A DNA stretch of 64,000 bases from Yoonia ponticola (GCF_014199395.1 NZ_JACIJM010000003.1:248001-312000), one strand, 5' to 3'; shown: positions 37,679 to 48,271, counted from the stretch's first letter. A program made the numbers and translations. Notes: generated by a model from the sequence alone, not told the origin.

Positions 37679-39520
37679 ATGGCCAAAAGTAAAGCAAAAC
37701 AAACCGCTGCATGGGTCATCGTCGTCCTATTGCTCTTGGGCCTTTTGGGCTTTGGTGCGGGCGGTCTGTCCGGCACGATCCGCAGCATTGGCACCGTGGG
37801 CGATAAAACGATCCCCGTTGTGCAATACCAGCAAGCCGTGAGCGCGCAAATCGCAGCCCTAGAGGCGCAAGTCGGCTCGCCGATCAGCTTTGTGCAGGCG
37901 CAGTCCATTGGCATCGACCAGCAAGCCCTGAACGGTGTCATCGCCGAACGCACCCTTGATAACGAGGCCACGCGCCTTGGCCTGTCCGTGGGCGACGAAC
38001 GTGTGCGCGCCCGTGTGCTGCAAGTGCCTAGCTTTCGCGGCCTCGACGGCAGTTTTGACCGCGACGCCTATCGCCGCGTCCTGCAAAACCAAGGCATGAG
38101 CGACACCGAATTCGAAACCAGCATCCGCGAAGAAGAATCCCGTATTCTGCTGCAAGGCGCCGTCGTGGACGGTGTGCGTGCGCCCAGCACTTACGCCGAA
38201 ACCGTGGCCCGCTACATCGGCGAGCAACGTGCAATCACATGGGCCACGTTAACGGCTGACGACCTGACGACACCGGTTCCTGGCCCGACGGACGCCGACA
38301 TTCAGACGTTTTACGATGAAAACCCTGACATGTTCACCGCGCCCGAGACCCGCAAGATTACTTACGCATGGTTAACACCTGACATGATCCAAGAAGACGT
38401 GACCGTTGATGAAACAGCGATCCGTCAGCTTTACGAAGACCGGATCACCGACTTTGTCCGGCCAGAGCGCCGCTTGGTCGAACGTTTGGTCTATTTTAAT
38501 CAGGCCGAAGCAGATGCAGCCAAAGCAGCCTTTGACGCCGAAGAGACAACATTCGACGCGCTTGTCGAAGACCGCGGTTTGTCTCTGACAGACGTGGACA
38601 TGGGCGACGTGGACCAAGAGGCGCTTGGCGCTGCAGGTGAGGCCGTGTTTGACGCGATGCCCGGCGATGTTGTTGGCCCGTTCGCGACAGAATTCGGCCC
38701 GGCCTTGTTCCGCATGAACGCGATCCTTGCGGCAGACGAGACGCCATTTGAAGAAGCCGAAGCAGAGTTGCGCATCGAACTTGCCGCCGCGCGCGCCCGC
38801 CGCGTCATCGAGGATTCACGCGAAGGCATCAACGATCTACTCGCCGGTGGCGCACGTCTCGAAGATCTGGCGGAACAAACTGATCTGCGTCTTGGCACGA
38901 TTGAATGGTCCGAAGACGTCCAAGACGACATCGCAGCCTACGATTCGTTCCGCGCAGAAGCCGCTGTTGTTGAGCAGGGCGCGTTCCCGGACCTGTTCGA
39001 ACTCGAAGACGGTGGCATTTTCACCCTGCGTTTGGACGACATCGTAGCCCCTGCCCTGCGCCCGCTGATTGACGTCACTGACGCCGCTGCTAACGCATGG
39101 CAAACCGCTCGCACGCAGCAAGCCGTTCTTGAAGAAGCACAGGCTGTTGCCGCTGAATTGTCTCCGACAACAGGATTTGAGACCGTAGCACTTATCGCGA
39201 CCACTGAAGAAAATCTGACGCGCCGCAGCTTTGTTGACGGCACACCGCCGGGCTTTATCCAAGAGGTGTTCGCGCTGGAACTTGGCGAAGTCACAACAAT
39301 CGACGCGGGTGATTTCGTGGCGATTGTGCGCTTGGATCACCAGTCCGTGCCAGCTGTGGGCGACGAATCCTTGGACGCGGATATGGAAGTGTTCGGCAAC
39401 AATGCCTCTGTCGGCATCGCGCAGGATATCTTTGAAATCTTCAATGCCGAAATCCAGCGCAACACCGACGTGAAAATCAATCCAGCCGCTGTCACGGCGG
39501 TTCACACCTCTTTCCAATAA
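37679..39520 (+). CDS. ppiD: PpiD/SurA-type peptidyl-prolyl isomerase
   Basis: Periplasmic folding factor anchored in the inner membrane, 613 residues. A single N-terminal helix (about 11-33) is followed by a SurA_N-like chaperone region (about 40-180, YRRVLQNQGMSDTEFETSIR) and a degenerate parvulin domain (about 245-365; GDVVGPFATEFGPALFRMNAI). The remainder is acidic and helical. It precedes trpE by 38 bp in the same direction, which may be chance proximity. Confidence 0.9.
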   Translation: MAKSKAKQTAAWVIVVLLLLGLLGFGAGGLSGTIRSIGTVGDKTIPVVQYQQAVSAQIAALEAQVGSPISFVQAQSIGIDQQALNGVIAERTLDNEATRLGLSVGDERVRARVLQVPSFRGLDGSFDRDAYRRVLQNQGMSDTEFETSIREEESRILLQGAVVDGVRAPSTYAETVARYIGEQRAITWATLTADDLTTPVPGPTDADIQTFYDENPDMFTAPETRKITYAWLTPDMIQEDVTVDETAIRQLYEDRITDFVRPERRLVERLVYFNQAEADAAKAAFDAEETTFDALVEDRGLSLTDVDMGDVDQEALGAAGEAVFDAMPGDVVGPFATEFGPALFRMNAILAADETPFEEAEAELRIELAAARARRVIEDSREGINDLLAGGARLEDLAEQTDLRLGTIEWSEDVQDDIAAYDSFRAEAAVVEQGAFPDLFELEDGGIFTLRLDDIVAPALRPLIDVTDAAANAWQTARTQQAVLEEAQAVAAELSPTTGFETVALIATTEENLTRRSFVDGTPPGFIQEVFALELGEVTTIDAGDFVAIVRLDHQSVPAVGDESLDADMEVFGNNASVGIAQDIFEIFNAEIQRNTDVKINPAAVTAVHTSFQ

Positions 39521-39558
39521 GGGCAGCAACGCCCCGCTCAAGACGCGATAGGACGACC

Positions 39559-41070
39559 ATGGCCCTGCACCCCGACTACACCGATTTCGCCGCAGGCTAT
39601 GACGCGGGCAAGAACCAGGTCGTCTACACGCGCCTTGCAGCCGACCTCGACACGCCCGTGTCATTGATGCTGAAACTGAACGGTGCGGGCAAAAACGCCT
39701 TCATGCTGGAAAGCGTGACAGGCGGCGAAGTGCGTGGTCGTTATTCCATGATCGGCATGAACCCGGACTTGATCTGGGAATGTCGTGGAACGGGCTCGCG
39801 GATCAATCGCTCGGCCCGTTTCGACGACGACGCCTTTACGGATTGCGCGGACGATCCGCTGACAGCATTGCGTGGCATCATCGCGGAAAGCCGCATTGAC
39901 TTGCCCACCGACCTGCCCGGTGCGGCGGCTGGCTTGTTCGGATTCTTGGGCTACGACATGATCCGCCTGATCGAACATTTACCGGATGTGAACCCCGACC
40001 CGTTAGGCTTGCCTGACGCGGTGATGATCCGCCCATCGGTGATGGCCGTTCTGGACGGCGTCAAAGGCGACGTGATCCTTGTGGCCCCTGCGTGGACCGA
40101 CAGCGGCTTGTCCGCAAAGGCAGCCTATGCCCAAGCAGCCGAGCGTGTGATGGACGCGACCCGCGCCTTGGAACGCCCCGTCCCTGCGGAAAGCAGGCAG
40201 TTGGCTAACCCTGATCCAATCGCGCCAGAGCAGTCGAATTTCAGCCAAGCTGAATACGAAAATGTGGTCGAGAAAGCCAAAGAATATATTCGTGCGGGTG
40301 ACATTTTCCAAGTTGTCCCATCACAACGCTGGACCCAAGATTTCCGCGAGCCGCCTTTTGCGCTTTACCGCTCGCTGCGCCGCACAAACCCGTCGCCCTA
40401 CATGTTCTACTTCAACTTTGGCGGCTATCAGGTGGTTGGGGCATCGCCCGAAATCCTTGTTCAAGTGCTTGGTAAACAAGTCACAATCCGCCCGATCGCT
40501 GGCACACGTCCACGCGGTGCGACTGCAGCCGAAGACAAAGCGAACGAAGCCGATTTGATGGGCGATCAGAAAGAGCTGGCAGAGCATCTGATGCTGCTTG
40601 ATCTAGGCCGCAACGACACGGGCAAGGTCTCGAAAATCGGCACAGTGCGCCCGACTGAGCAATTTACCGTCGAATATTACAGCCACGTCATGCACATCGT
40701 GTCGAACGTTGTAGGCGAATTGGCCGACGACCAAGATGCGCTGTCTGCGTTCTTTGCGGGCATGCCAGCGGGCACTGTATCCGGCGCGCCCAAGGTCCGC
40801 GCTATGGAAATCATCGACGAGTTAGAGCCTGAAAAGCGCGGCGTTTACGGCGGTGGCTGCGGATATTTCAGTGCAAACGGTGACATGGACATGTGCATCG
40901 CCTTGCGCACAGCCGTGGTTCAGGACGAAAAACTGTACATCCAAGCAGGCGGCGGCGTGGTTTATGACAGCGATCCACACGCAGAATATATGGAAACCGT
41001 GCACAAATCCAACGCGATCCGTAAAGCCGCAGCAGATGCCGCCATGTTCAGAGGCGGTAGCAACAGCTAA
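39559..41070 (+). CDS. trpE: Anthranilate synthase component I
   Basis: Chorismate-using subunit of anthranilate synthase, first step of tryptophan synthesis; 503 residues. Seen: the feedback-inhibition region LMLKLNGAGKNAFMLESVTG (about 35-54), PIAGTRPRGAT, LDLGRNDTGKVSKIGTV and GAPKVRAMEIIDELEP. No leader peptide with tandem tryptophan codons was seen upstream. Its partner trpG lies 1.7 kb downstream beyond an opposite-strand gene. Confidence 0.97.
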   Translation: MALHPDYTDFAAGYDAGKNQVVYTRLAADLDTPVSLMLKLNGAGKNAFMLESVTGGEVRGRYSMIGMNPDLIWECRGTGSRINRSARFDDDAFTDCADDPLTALRGIIAESRIDLPTDLPGAAAGLFGFLGYDMIRLIEHLPDVNPDPLGLPDAVMIRPSVMAVLDGVKGDVILVAPAWTDSGLSAKAAYAQAAERVMDATRALERPVPAESRQLANPDPIAPEQSNFSQAEYENVVEKAKEYIRAGDIFQVVPSQRWTQDFREPPFALYRSLRRTNPSPYMFYFNFGGYQVVGASPEILVQVLGKQVTIRPIAGTRPRGATAAEDKANEADLMGDQKELAEHLMLLDLGRNDTGKVSKIGTVRPTEQFTVEYYSHVMHIVSNVVGELADDQDALSAFFAGMPAGTVSGAPKVRAMEIIDELEPEKRGVYGGGCGYFSANGDMDMCIALRTAVVQDEKLYIQAGGGVVYDSDPHAEYMETVHKSNAIRKAAADAAMFRGGSNS

Positions 41071-41078
41071 CGCCCCCG

Positions 41079-41094
41079 ATTTTTCTCGAAAAAT
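41079..41094. repeat. Palindromic element, TTTTC-N2-GAAAA type (copy 2)
   Basis: ATTTTTC-TC-GAAAAAT, perfect seven-base arms, just after the trpE stop. With copy 3 it is enclosed by an outer CCCGA/TCGGG pair (41075-41120). Confidence 0.55.
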
Positions 41095-41101
41095 TGATCG
41101 T

Positions 41102-41115
41102 ATTTTCTAGAAAAT
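41102..41115. repeat. Palindromic element, TTTTC-N2-GAAAA type (copy 3)
   Basis: ATTTTCTAGAAAAT, a perfect 14-bp palindrome, between the convergent ends of trpE and the deacetylase gene. It may act as a bidirectional terminator with copy 2. Confidence 0.55.
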
Positions 41116-41134
41116 TCGGGACCGCCACCAGCGG

Positions 41135-42691
41135 TCAGTCGACCATAAGAACCGTTGAAATCGGCACCATCGCCACTTGGCTCGCGCGGTTTGCAGCGCC
41201 CCATTGGATCAACGCTGAAATCGTCTCGCCGCGAATTTGTCCCAGCAGAACAACGCCGCTTTCCTGACGTGCACGGAATGCAGCTTGATCCATAAAGCGT
41301 CGGATCACACGTGCATCCTGATTTTCAGAATCCAGATTGCGGAAAATCAGGCTTGTTGGCACACCCTGTTCATCCGCCACACGCAACGCGGAATTCAACC
41401 CGCGCGGCACCGTGACCAGCCCGCGCCCGTCTTCGGACAATGCAGCGATGGTTTGGGAAATGACTTCTGGATCGGACTGTAATCCCGCCTCGCCCGCGTC
41501 CAAAACGGCTACGGTTTCTGGCAGCGTATTAAACGCCGCTTCAAAGAAAATTTCGACGTCTGTGGCGGTCGCAGAGGCAGGTAACGCCGCCAAAACGCCC
41601 ACTTCGATTCCCGCCGCGCGGTAGGCTTTCATCCGTTCCGTGGCGTTCGGCACCGATGGGTTCAGCATCACTGTGATCGGGAATGCCACGCCCGCAACTG
41701 CGGACACGGCCCCGTCAAAACTGCCATCATCCATCAACACAACCGACACTTCGGGACGGTTATCAGGGTTCGCAGCCTCCGCCGCATAGCGTTCCAGCGC
41801 TGGCATTCCGTCAGTATTTTCAACGTCATCCTCGACCGCGACTTCAGCCTCTTCCGCCGCAGTGTCGCCAGCCAAACGGTTCACACGCACAGCACCCGTG
41901 CCACCCGGCAAGGCAGACGTCGCGGGATCATCAATGATTGCGACGACAACAGGCTCTTCGTCGTCAGCGGCCGCATCATCGTCAATAACAATAGCCGCAG
42001 GCGCATCCGTGCCCGCGATTTCAGCCGTATCACCCGCCTCTGGCGCATCCAGAACATCGGGCGCTGTCGGGGCAATCGGCAAGGTTTCAGCAACCGCATC
42101 CACGTCAGGACTGTCCGCATCTTGCGGGGCCGCATCGGCCAAAACAGGCGCATCGTCAGCAATTTCAGGGGCTTCACCCGGCAAAGGCTCAGCTGTCATT
42201 GTGTCTACCGCAACGGGCGCTTCGACGTCCGGTGCAATCGGCACAACGGATTGCGGGTTCGGCAGCACGGGTACTTCGGCAGTGATATCAACACCAGTCA
42301 ACACACCCTCAGCAGGCACTTCGACTTCGGCCACAACATCGCTGGTTTCGGGCGGCAAGGCTGGCGCAGTATCGACCACAGCAACCTCCGCCGCATCATC
42401 CGGCGTCACAGCCAAAGGCGCGTCCGACTGTAAAACCGCGTCTGCGTCTACCTCTGCGCTTTGCGTCTCGGGACTTTCCGATTGGCTTGTGTCGCTTTGC
42501 ACATCAGGTGCGGCCACTTGTGGCACAGCTGGCGGGTCGTTCCGCGCGGGTTGTTCACCGACAAGCGACGCTCCGGCCACGGTCACACCGCCCAGAACCA
42601 AGCCCCAAATTCCACCACTTACAAATCCGCGCACGACGCGTTCTCCCAACTGCTCTAGTCTTCTGACACGCTCGCCTTGACGGCGCCCCAC
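41135..42691 (-). CDS. Divergent polysaccharide deacetylase family protein with long acidic linker
   Basis: A 518-residue membrane-anchored protein. A basic N-terminus and one helix (about 24-42) are followed by about 265 residues made almost only of A, D, E, P, V and T (about 45-310), then a divergent polysaccharide deacetylase domain (about 312-518; RPEVSVVLMDDGSFDGAV). The usual metal-binding histidines of active deacetylases are not apparent; ALAALPASATATDV-like text replaces the expected motif, so activity is doubtful. The linker could span the periplasm. It lies opposite to and between trpE and trpG. Confidence 0.78.
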   Translation of the reverse strand: MGRRQGERVRRLEQLGERVVRGFVSGGIWGLVLGGVTVAGASLVGEQPARNDPPAVPQVAAPDVQSDTSQSESPETQSAEVDADAVLQSDAPLAVTPDDAAEVAVVDTAPALPPETSDVVAEVEVPAEGVLTGVDITAEVPVLPNPQSVVPIAPDVEAPVAVDTMTAEPLPGEAPEIADDAPVLADAAPQDADSPDVDAVAETLPIAPTAPDVLDAPEAGDTAEIAGTDAPAAIVIDDDAAADDEEPVVVAIIDDPATSALPGGTGAVRVNRLAGDTAAEEAEVAVEDDVENTDGMPALERYAAEAANPDNRPEVSVVLMDDGSFDGAVSAVAGVAFPITVMLNPSVPNATERMKAYRAAGIEVGVLAALPASATATDVEIFFEAAFNTLPETVAVLDAGEAGLQSDPEVISQTIAALSEDGRGLVTVPRGLNSALRVADEQGVPTSLIFRNLDSENQDARVIRRFMDQAAFRARQESGVVLLGQIRGETISALIQWGAANRASQVAMVPISTVLMVD

Positions 42692-42770
42692 GTATCAGCC
42701 CATTTATACGTGACTATACCGTGACCAAGCCCTTGGGCGGTAGCCCCAAATTCCCGGAAAGCTGCTTACA

Positions 42771-43352
42771 ATGCTGCTATTGATCGATAATTACGACAGT
42801 TTCACCTATAACCTCGTGCATTACCTTGGCGAATTGGGTGCGGATGTTGTGGTCAAACGCAATGACGCGCTGGATGTGCAGGCGGCGATGGCCTTGAAAC
42901 CAGAGGCAATTTTGTTGTCACCCGGCCCTTGCGACCCTGCCCAAGCGGGTATTTGCTTGGCACTCACGGCGGCTGCGGCGGAAACGCGGACCCCGCTTTT
43001 GGGTGTGTGTTTGGGGCATCAAACAATCGGCGAGGCCTTTGGCGGCAAAGTCATTCGCTGCGACGAGATCGTCCATGGCAAAATGGGCACGATGCACCAC
43101 ACGGGCAAAGGTCTGTTCGCGGACCTGCCAACGCCATTCGCGGCGACGCGCTACCATTCGTTAATCGTGGAACGTGAAACCCTGCCCGATTGTCTCGAAA
43201 TCACAGCCGAGCTGGAAAACGGCACCATCATGGGGATGCAGCACAAAACGCTGCCGATCCATGGCGTGCAGTTCCACCCTGAATCAATAGCCTCCGAGCA
43301 TGGCCACAAAATGCTCGATAACTTCCTGAAAAATATGAAAGTTCCGGCATGA
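42771..43352 (+). CDS. trpG: Anthranilate synthase component II (glutamine amidotransferase)
   Basis: Supplies ammonia from glutamine to TrpE. The 193-residue class I amidotransferase has the catalytic triad C80 in LLGVCLGHQ and H169/E171 in FHPES. First gene of a coupled series; it overlaps trpD by 4 bp (ATGA). Confidence 0.97.
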   Translation: MLLLIDNYDSFTYNLVHYLGELGADVVVKRNDALDVQAAMALKPEAILLSPGPCDPAQAGICLALTAAAAETRTPLLGVCLGHQTIGEAFGGKVIRCDEIVHGKMGTMHHTGKGLFADLPTPFAATRYHSLIVERETLPDCLEITAELENGTIMGMQHKTLPIHGVQFHPESIASEHGHKMLDNFLKNMKVPA

Positions 43353-44368
43353 GCGATCAAATGAAGCCCCTGATTTTTGCCGCCAGCGAAGGTCCATTGT
43401 CGCGGACCCAAGCCGAAATGGCCTTTGCGCTGTTGTTCGACGGCGAAGCCACACCATCGCAGATCGGCGGTCTTTTGATGGCAATGCGCGCGCGCGGCGA
43501 ATCTGTGTCCGAATATGCGGCGGCGGCGGCAGCCATGCGCGAGCGCTGCAATCCAGTTGTGGCCCCCGCGAATGCTATCGACATCGTCGGCACCGGCGGC
43601 GACGGCATGAAAACGCTCAATATTTCGACGGCAACCGCGTTTGTCGTGGCTGGCACTGGCGTACCTGTCGCGAAACACGGCAACAAGAACCTGTCGTCGC
43701 TGTCCGGCGCGGGCGATATCCTGACCGAGATGGGTATCAAGATCATGGTCGGCGCAGAGGTCGTTGAAAAGGCGTTAACAGAGGCCAACATTGGCTTCAT
43801 GATGGCCCCGATGCATCATCCTGCCGTGAAACATGTGATGCCAACGCGGCAGGAACTCGGATGCAAAACGATCTTTAACATCTTGGGACCATTAACAAAT
43901 CCGGCTGGCGTGAAGCGGCAATTGACAGGTGCCTTCGCCCCCGATTTGATTTTTCCAATGGCGGAAACCCTGCGTGAACTTGGCTCCGAAGCTGCATGGT
44001 TGGTCCACGGGTCCGACGGCACTGACGAGATCACAATCTGCGGAACAACGGCTGTTGCGGTGCTCGCCACGACTGGAAAAATTACCTCTCTTGAGGTCCA
44101 CCCAGAGGACGCGGGCCTACCCGTTCACCCGTTCAAAGACATTCTTGGCGGCACACCCGCTGACAACGCGGACGCATTCCGCGCGCTGCTGGACGGTGCC
44201 GAAAGCGCCTATCGTGACGCAGTTTTGCTGAACGCAGCGGCGGCTTGCGTCGTGGCGGAAACGGCCAGCGACTTGAAGCAAGGCGTTGAAATGGCACGCG
44301 AAAGCATCGACAGCGGCAAAGCCAAAGTTGCGGTTGAAACGCTCGCCCGCATCACATCTGCGGCATAA
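43349..44368 (+). CDS. trpD: Anthranilate phosphoribosyltransferase
   Basis: Second step of tryptophan synthesis, 339 residues. Seen: [20 protein letters not shown] (PRPP-binding GTGGD), [15 protein letters not shown] and [11 protein letters not shown]. The stop codon overlaps the ung start by one base (TAATG). Confidence 0.97.
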   Translation: MSDQMKPLIFAASEGPLSRTQAEMAFALLFDGEATPSQIGGLLMAMRARGESVSEYAAAAAAMRERCNPVVAPANAIDIVGTGGDGMKTLNISTATAFVVAGTGVPVAKHGNKNLSSLSGAGDILTEMGIKIMVGAEVVEKALTEANIGFMMAPMHHPAVKHVMPTRQELGCKTIFNILGPLTNPAGVKRQLTGAFAPDLIFPMAETLRELGSEAAWLVHGSDGTDEITICGTTAVAVLATTGKITSLEVHPEDAGLPVHPFKDILGGTPADNADAFRALLDGAESAYRDAVLLNAAAACVVAETASDLKQGVEMARESIDSGKAKVAVETLARITSAA

Positions 44369-45015
44369 TGTTCGACACGTCCCGTCTTGGCGCATGGGCT
44401 GATCTGCCGTTTTTTACGGATGATCTACCCGCCATCGCAGACAAGCTGGACGGAACCGCGTTCCTGCCGCCGACCGCGCTGACGTTTAAAGCATTAGAGC
44501 GAACGCAACCCGACGCGGTCAAAGTCGTGATCCTCGGCCAAGACCCCTATCACACGGCTGGCAAAGCCGATGGTTTGGCGTTCTCGATCCCCGACGACTT
44601 TGGCGGTAAGCTGGACAGCTTAGGCAATATATTCAAAGAGTTGCACAGCGATCTTGACCTAGACCGCAGCAAAACATCTCTCGATGATTGGGCCGATCAG
44701 GGCGTTTTGCTGTTAAATACAGCGCTCACCGTGCCACTCGGACAAGCCAAAGCACATGCTAAAATTGGCTGGTCAAAACTTGTCACTCAGGTTCTGCAGA
44801 ACCTCGGCGCCAAACCGCGCGCATTCATCCTTTGGGGTGGCCCGGCCAAGGCCTACGCACTCCAAATCACAGGCCCACATCTGATCCACACCTCTGCGCA
44901 TCCATCGCCATTGTCATGCCATCGCGGATTTTTCGGTTCGCGACCATTTTCAACGGTGAACCAGTGGCTTATTGATAGTGGCAACACACCGATCAACTGG
45001 GCGGACCCGCTATGA
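44368..45015 (+). CDS. ung: Uracil-DNA glycosylase, family 1
   Basis: Base-excision repair enzyme that removes uracil from DNA; 215 residues, normal length. Seen: catalytic GQDPYH at 57-62, LLLNTALTV at 114-122 (uracil-binding N) and HPSPLS at 178-183. It is fully embedded in the trp series: TAATG overlap with trpD and ATGA overlap with trpC, so it is translated with them. No functional link with tryptophan synthesis is known. Confidence 0.95.
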   Translation: MFDTSRLGAWADLPFFTDDLPAIADKLDGTAFLPPTALTFKALERTQPDAVKVVILGQDPYHTAGKADGLAFSIPDDFGGKLDSLGNIFKELHSDLDLDRSKTSLDDWADQGVLLLNTALTVPLGQAKAHAKIGWSKLVTQVLQNLGAKPRAFILWGGPAKAYALQITGPHLIHTSAHPSPLSCHRGFFGSRPFSTVNQWLIDSGNTPINWADPL

Positions 45016-45821
45016 CAGACACGATCCTCGACAAGATCAAGGCCTATAAACTCGACCACGTCGCGGCCTGTAAAAAAGCTGTGCCACTGGCCGAAATCGA
45101 AGCCCGCGCCCGCGACGCCAGCCCCGTGCGTGGCTTTGCCGACAGCTTGGCGCAAGCAACCCGCGAAGGGTACGGATTGATCGCTGAGATCAAAAAAGCC
45201 AGCCCGTCCAAAGGGTTGATCAGGGCAGACTTTAACCCATCCGAACTCGCCCGCGCCTATGAAGACGGCGGTGCCACCTGTTTATCTGTTTTAACCGATG
45301 AACCATCCTTTCAAGGAGCTGATGATTTTCTCGTCGAAGCGCGCGCTGCAGTAGAGCTACCAGCACTTCGTAAAGATTTCATGTACGACACCTACCAAGT
45401 CGCCGAAGCCCGCGCCCTGACCGCCGATTGCATCCTGATCATCATGGCAAGCGTCAGCGACACACAAGCGCAAGAGCTTGAAGACGCTGCCTTTTCTTGG
45501 GGCATGGACGTGTTGATCGAAGTCCACGATCAAGCAGAACTCGAACGCGCAACCCTGTTGAAATCCCCGTTGATGGGCATCAACAACCGCAACCTCAAAA
45601 CCTTTGAAACAACGCTCGACACCACACGCACGCTGTCAAAGTTGGTCCCTGCAGACCGCCAAATCGTCGCAGAGAGCGGGCTTTCCGGTCCCGAAGATCT
45701 GGCCGACCTCGCCCGCTACGGTGCGCGTACATTCTTGATCGGCGAAAGCCTGATGCGCCAAGACGACGTCGCCACGGCTACCCGCACCCTGCTTGCTAAC
45801 CCGTTGATGTCAGGTCGTTAA
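45012..45821 (+). CDS. trpC: Indole-3-glycerol-phosphate synthase
   Basis: Fourth step of tryptophan synthesis, 269 residues, a single-function TIM barrel. Seen: [19 protein letters not shown] (the family signature), [22 protein letters not shown] and [11 protein letters not shown]. The next gene moaC starts directly after the stop. Confidence 0.97.
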   Translation: MTDTILDKIKAYKLDHVAACKKAVPLAEIEARARDASPVRGFADSLAQATREGYGLIAEIKKASPSKGLIRADFNPSELARAYEDGGATCLSVLTDEPSFQGADDFLVEARAAVELPALRKDFMYDTYQVAEARALTADCILIIMASVSDTQAQELEDAAFSWGMDVLIEVHDQAELERATLLKSPLMGINNRNLKTFETTLDTTRTLSKLVPADRQIVAESGLSGPEDLADLARYGARTFLIGESLMRQDDVATATRTLLANPLMSGR

Positions 45822-46298
45822 ATGTCAAATCTCAGCCACTTTGATGCCGACGGTCAGGCCCATATGGTCGACGTGTCCGGCAAAGCCATCACCGACCGGA
45901 TAGCGACCGCGCAAAGCTGGATTAAGATGACGCCACAAACCCTTGATCTTATTAAACAAGGCACGGCCAAAAAAGGCGACGTTCTGGGCATTGCGCGGCT
46001 TGCCGGTATCATGGCCGCCAAAAAAACATCCGACTTGATCCCGCTCTGCCACCCGCTGCCAATCACCAAAGTCACCGTCGATTTAACGCCCGACGACGCA
46101 TTGCCCGGTGTACAAATCACCGCGACGGTCAAAACATCCGGTCAAACTGGTGTCGAAATGGAGGCGTTAACAGCTGCTTCTACTACCGCGTTAACCGTCT
46201 ATGACATGGTGAAAGCCGTCCAAAAAGACATGGAAATCGGTGGGTTACGCGTCACATTAAAAGACGGTGGAAAATCAGGATTGTTTGAAAACCCATGA
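45822..46298 (+). CDS. moaC: Cyclic pyranopterin monophosphate synthase
   Basis: Molybdenum cofactor synthesis, converts the MoaA product to cPMP; 158 residues. Seen: [27 protein letters not shown] with the conserved histidine, and [19 protein letters not shown]. Overlaps moeA by 4 bp. Confidence 0.97.
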   Translation: MSNLSHFDADGQAHMVDVSGKAITDRIATAQSWIKMTPQTLDLIKQGTAKKGDVLGIARLAGIMAAKKTSDLIPLCHPLPITKVTVDLTPDDALPGVQITATVKTSGQTGVEMEALTAASTTALTVYDMVKAVQKDMEIGGLRVTLKDGGKSGLFENP

Positions 46299-47479
46299 TC
46301 ACCGTCGATCAGGCTCAAACGCTTTGCCTTGCTGGGCTCGGAATCCTAGGCACCGAGGACGTCCCAATCACGCAAGCCGCTGGTCGCACGCTGATCACGC
46401 CTGCCCGCGCGACACGTCCACAACCGCCCTTTGCCGCGTCCAGCATGGACGGATATGCCGTCGCCAATGACGCCGTTATGCCCGCCACCGCGTTCAAGGT
46501 CGTGGGTGAAGCGGCAGCGGGTCACGCTTGGGATGGCACCGTGCAAACAGGCGAAGCGTTAAGGATTTTCACCGGCGCACCAATGCCCCACGGCACCGAC
46601 CGTGTGGTGATCCAAGAAGACGTCACCCGCGACGGCGACACCATCACATTGAACATAGACCTCGACCAAAGTCGGTATATTCGTCCCGTCGGCGTTGATT
46701 TTCCTGCAGATTTCATTTTACCAAGCCCGCGTTTGTTAACCCCATCTGACATCGCCCTCTTGGCCGCGATGAATAGCGCAACCGTTACCGTCTCCCGCAA
46801 ACCACGTGTCGCGCTGATCGCCACTGGCGACGAATTGGTCATGCCGGGTGGCGATCCGCGACCTGATCAGATCATCGCATCCAACATCTTCGGCCTCAAA
46901 GCGTTAATCGAACAACACGGCGGCGAAGCCAATATTTTACCAATCACAGCCGACACTAAAGATGCCCTGCATGCGACGTTTACGACCGCGATCGAGGCTG
47001 ATTTGATCGTAACGATCGGCGGCGCGTCGGTGGGGGATCATGATTTAGTCGGCAAAGTCGCGCAAGAATTTGGTCTTGATCGCGCCTTTTATAAAATCGC
47101 GATGCGCCCTGGAAAGCCATTGATGTCAGGGACAATGCACGGGAAACCGTTCCTTGGGCTGCCTGGCAACCCTGTTTCTGCAATGGTCTGTGGTCATCTG
47201 TTTTTGCTCCCTATGCTGCGGAAAATGTCTGGCTTGGCGCAAGTATTACCGACAATCGTTTCAGCGACGTTAACGCACGATCTTTCCGCGAATGGCGCGC
47301 GCGCTCACTACATGCGCGCGCAGATCACCGAGACTGAAAACGGCCGTGAAATCATAGCCTTCGACCGTCAGGATAGTGCTTTGTTAACCGTATTATCGGA
47401 CGCTAACGCACTCATCGTTAGGCCGATTGCCGATTCTGCGCTGAAAGCAGGAACATTAGTGCAATCGATACAACTTTAA
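46295..47479 (+). CDS. moeA: Molybdopterin molybdotransferase
   Basis: Inserts molybdenum into adenylylated molybdopterin; 394 residues in the usual MoeA_N, MoCF-binding and MoeA_C order. Seen: [42 protein letters not shown] (cofactor-binding GGxS/GxxD) and [12 protein letters not shown]. Last gene of the trpG-moeA series; lexA follows after 87 bp with its own promoter. Confidence 0.97.
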   Translation: MITVDQAQTLCLAGLGILGTEDVPITQAAGRTLITPARATRPQPPFAASSMDGYAVANDAVMPATAFKVVGEAAAGHAWDGTVQTGEALRIFTGAPMPHGTDRVVIQEDVTRDGDTITLNIDLDQSRYIRPVGVDFPADFILPSPRLLTPSDIALLAAMNSATVTVSRKPRVALIATGDELVMPGGDPRPDQIIASNIFGLKALIEQHGGEANILPITADTKDALHATFTTAIEADLIVTIGGASVGDHDLVGKVAQEFGLDRAFYKIAMRPGKPLMSGTMHGKPFLGLPGNPVSAMVCGHLFLLPMLRKMSGLAQVLPTIVSATLTHDLSANGARAHYMRAQITETENGREIIAFDRQDSALLTVLSDANALIVRPIADSALKAGTLVQSIQL

Positions 47480-47488
47480 CGGACTAAC

Positions 47489-47517
47489 TTGACACAAAAC
47501 GAGAACATCGATAGAAC
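47489..47517 (+). promoter_or_regulatory. lexA promoter with SOS box
   Basis: TTGACA (47489-47494), 17-bp spacer, TAGAAC (47512-47517). The element GAAC-N7-GAAC at 47503-47517 reads GTTC-N7-GTTC on the other strand, the alphaproteobacterial LexA site, and covers the -10 region. This indicates autoregulation by LexA. Confidence 0.85.
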
Positions 47518-47566
47518 AATACCCAAACAGGTCGGAAACATGGCTTGAGACACAGGGAAATCGGTG

Positions 47567-48271
47567 ATGCTAACGAAAAAACAACTCGACTTACTTGAAT
47601 TCATCCATGTGCGCGTGCAGCGCGATGGCGTTCCGCCGTCTTTCGATGAGATGAAAGAAGCGTTGGATTTACGGTCTAAATCCGGCATCCACCGCTTGAT
47701 CACAGCGCTTGAGGAACGTGGGTTTATCCGGCGTTTAGCGCATCGTGCGCGTGCTTTGGAAATCCTGAAGATGCCTGATGCATTATCGCAAAAACTTGAG
47801 AAAAAAGCGAAAGGTTTCACGCCACGTATAGTTGATGGTGGGCGACCCGATCAAACGTCTCCGGCTGCCATGCCTGTCGAATCCGAAGGGATCGTGAACC
47901 TGCCGATGATGGGCCAAATCGCGGCTGGTGTTCCGATCGAAGCGATCGCGCATGCGTCCCGTAATGTTGCCGTCCCCTACACGATGCTGGGCAAAGGCGA
48001 ACACTACGCCCTTGAAGTTAAAGGCGATTCGATGATCGATGCTGGGATCAATGACGGCGACGTTGTGATTATTCGCGAGACGACGACCGCTGAAAATGGC
48101 GATATCGTCGTAGCCTTGGTCGAAGATCAAGAAGCAACGCTCAAGAAACTCCGCCGCTCGAATGGCGCAATTGCGCTTGAGGCCGCCAACCCTGCCTACG
48201 AGACTCGCGTGTTCCGCGATGATCAGGTCAAGGTTCAAGGGCGGCTGGTCGGTCTGATCCGTACTTATTAA
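47567..48271 (+). CDS. lexA: LexA repressor
   Basis: SOS-response repressor of 234 residues. Winged helix at about 1-68 ([17 protein letters not shown] recognition region); an alphaproteobacterial-type linker; self-cleavage site A120-G121 in [11 protein letters not shown]; catalytic S155 in KGDSMIDAG and a lysine at about 193. A GTG precedes the ATG directly; the ATG start is preferred. The 3' end overlaps the comEC stop by 4 bp in convergent orientation. Confidence 0.97.
   Translation: MLTKKQLDLLEFIHVRVQRDGVPPSFDEMKEALDLRSKSGIHRLITALEERGFIRRLAHRARALEILKMPDALSQKLEKKAKGFTPRIVDGGRPDQTSPAAMPVESEGIVNLPMMGQIAAGVPIEAIAHASRNVAVPYTMLGKGEHYALEVKGDSMIDAGINDGDVVIIRETTTAENGDIVVALVEDQEATLKKLRRSNGAIALEAANPAYETRVFRDDQVKVQGRLVGLIRTY

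Noticed and set aside
39521-39558. Tryptophan leader peptide before trpE
   Set aside because: The gap is only 38 bp with no tandem TGG codons and no alternative hairpins.
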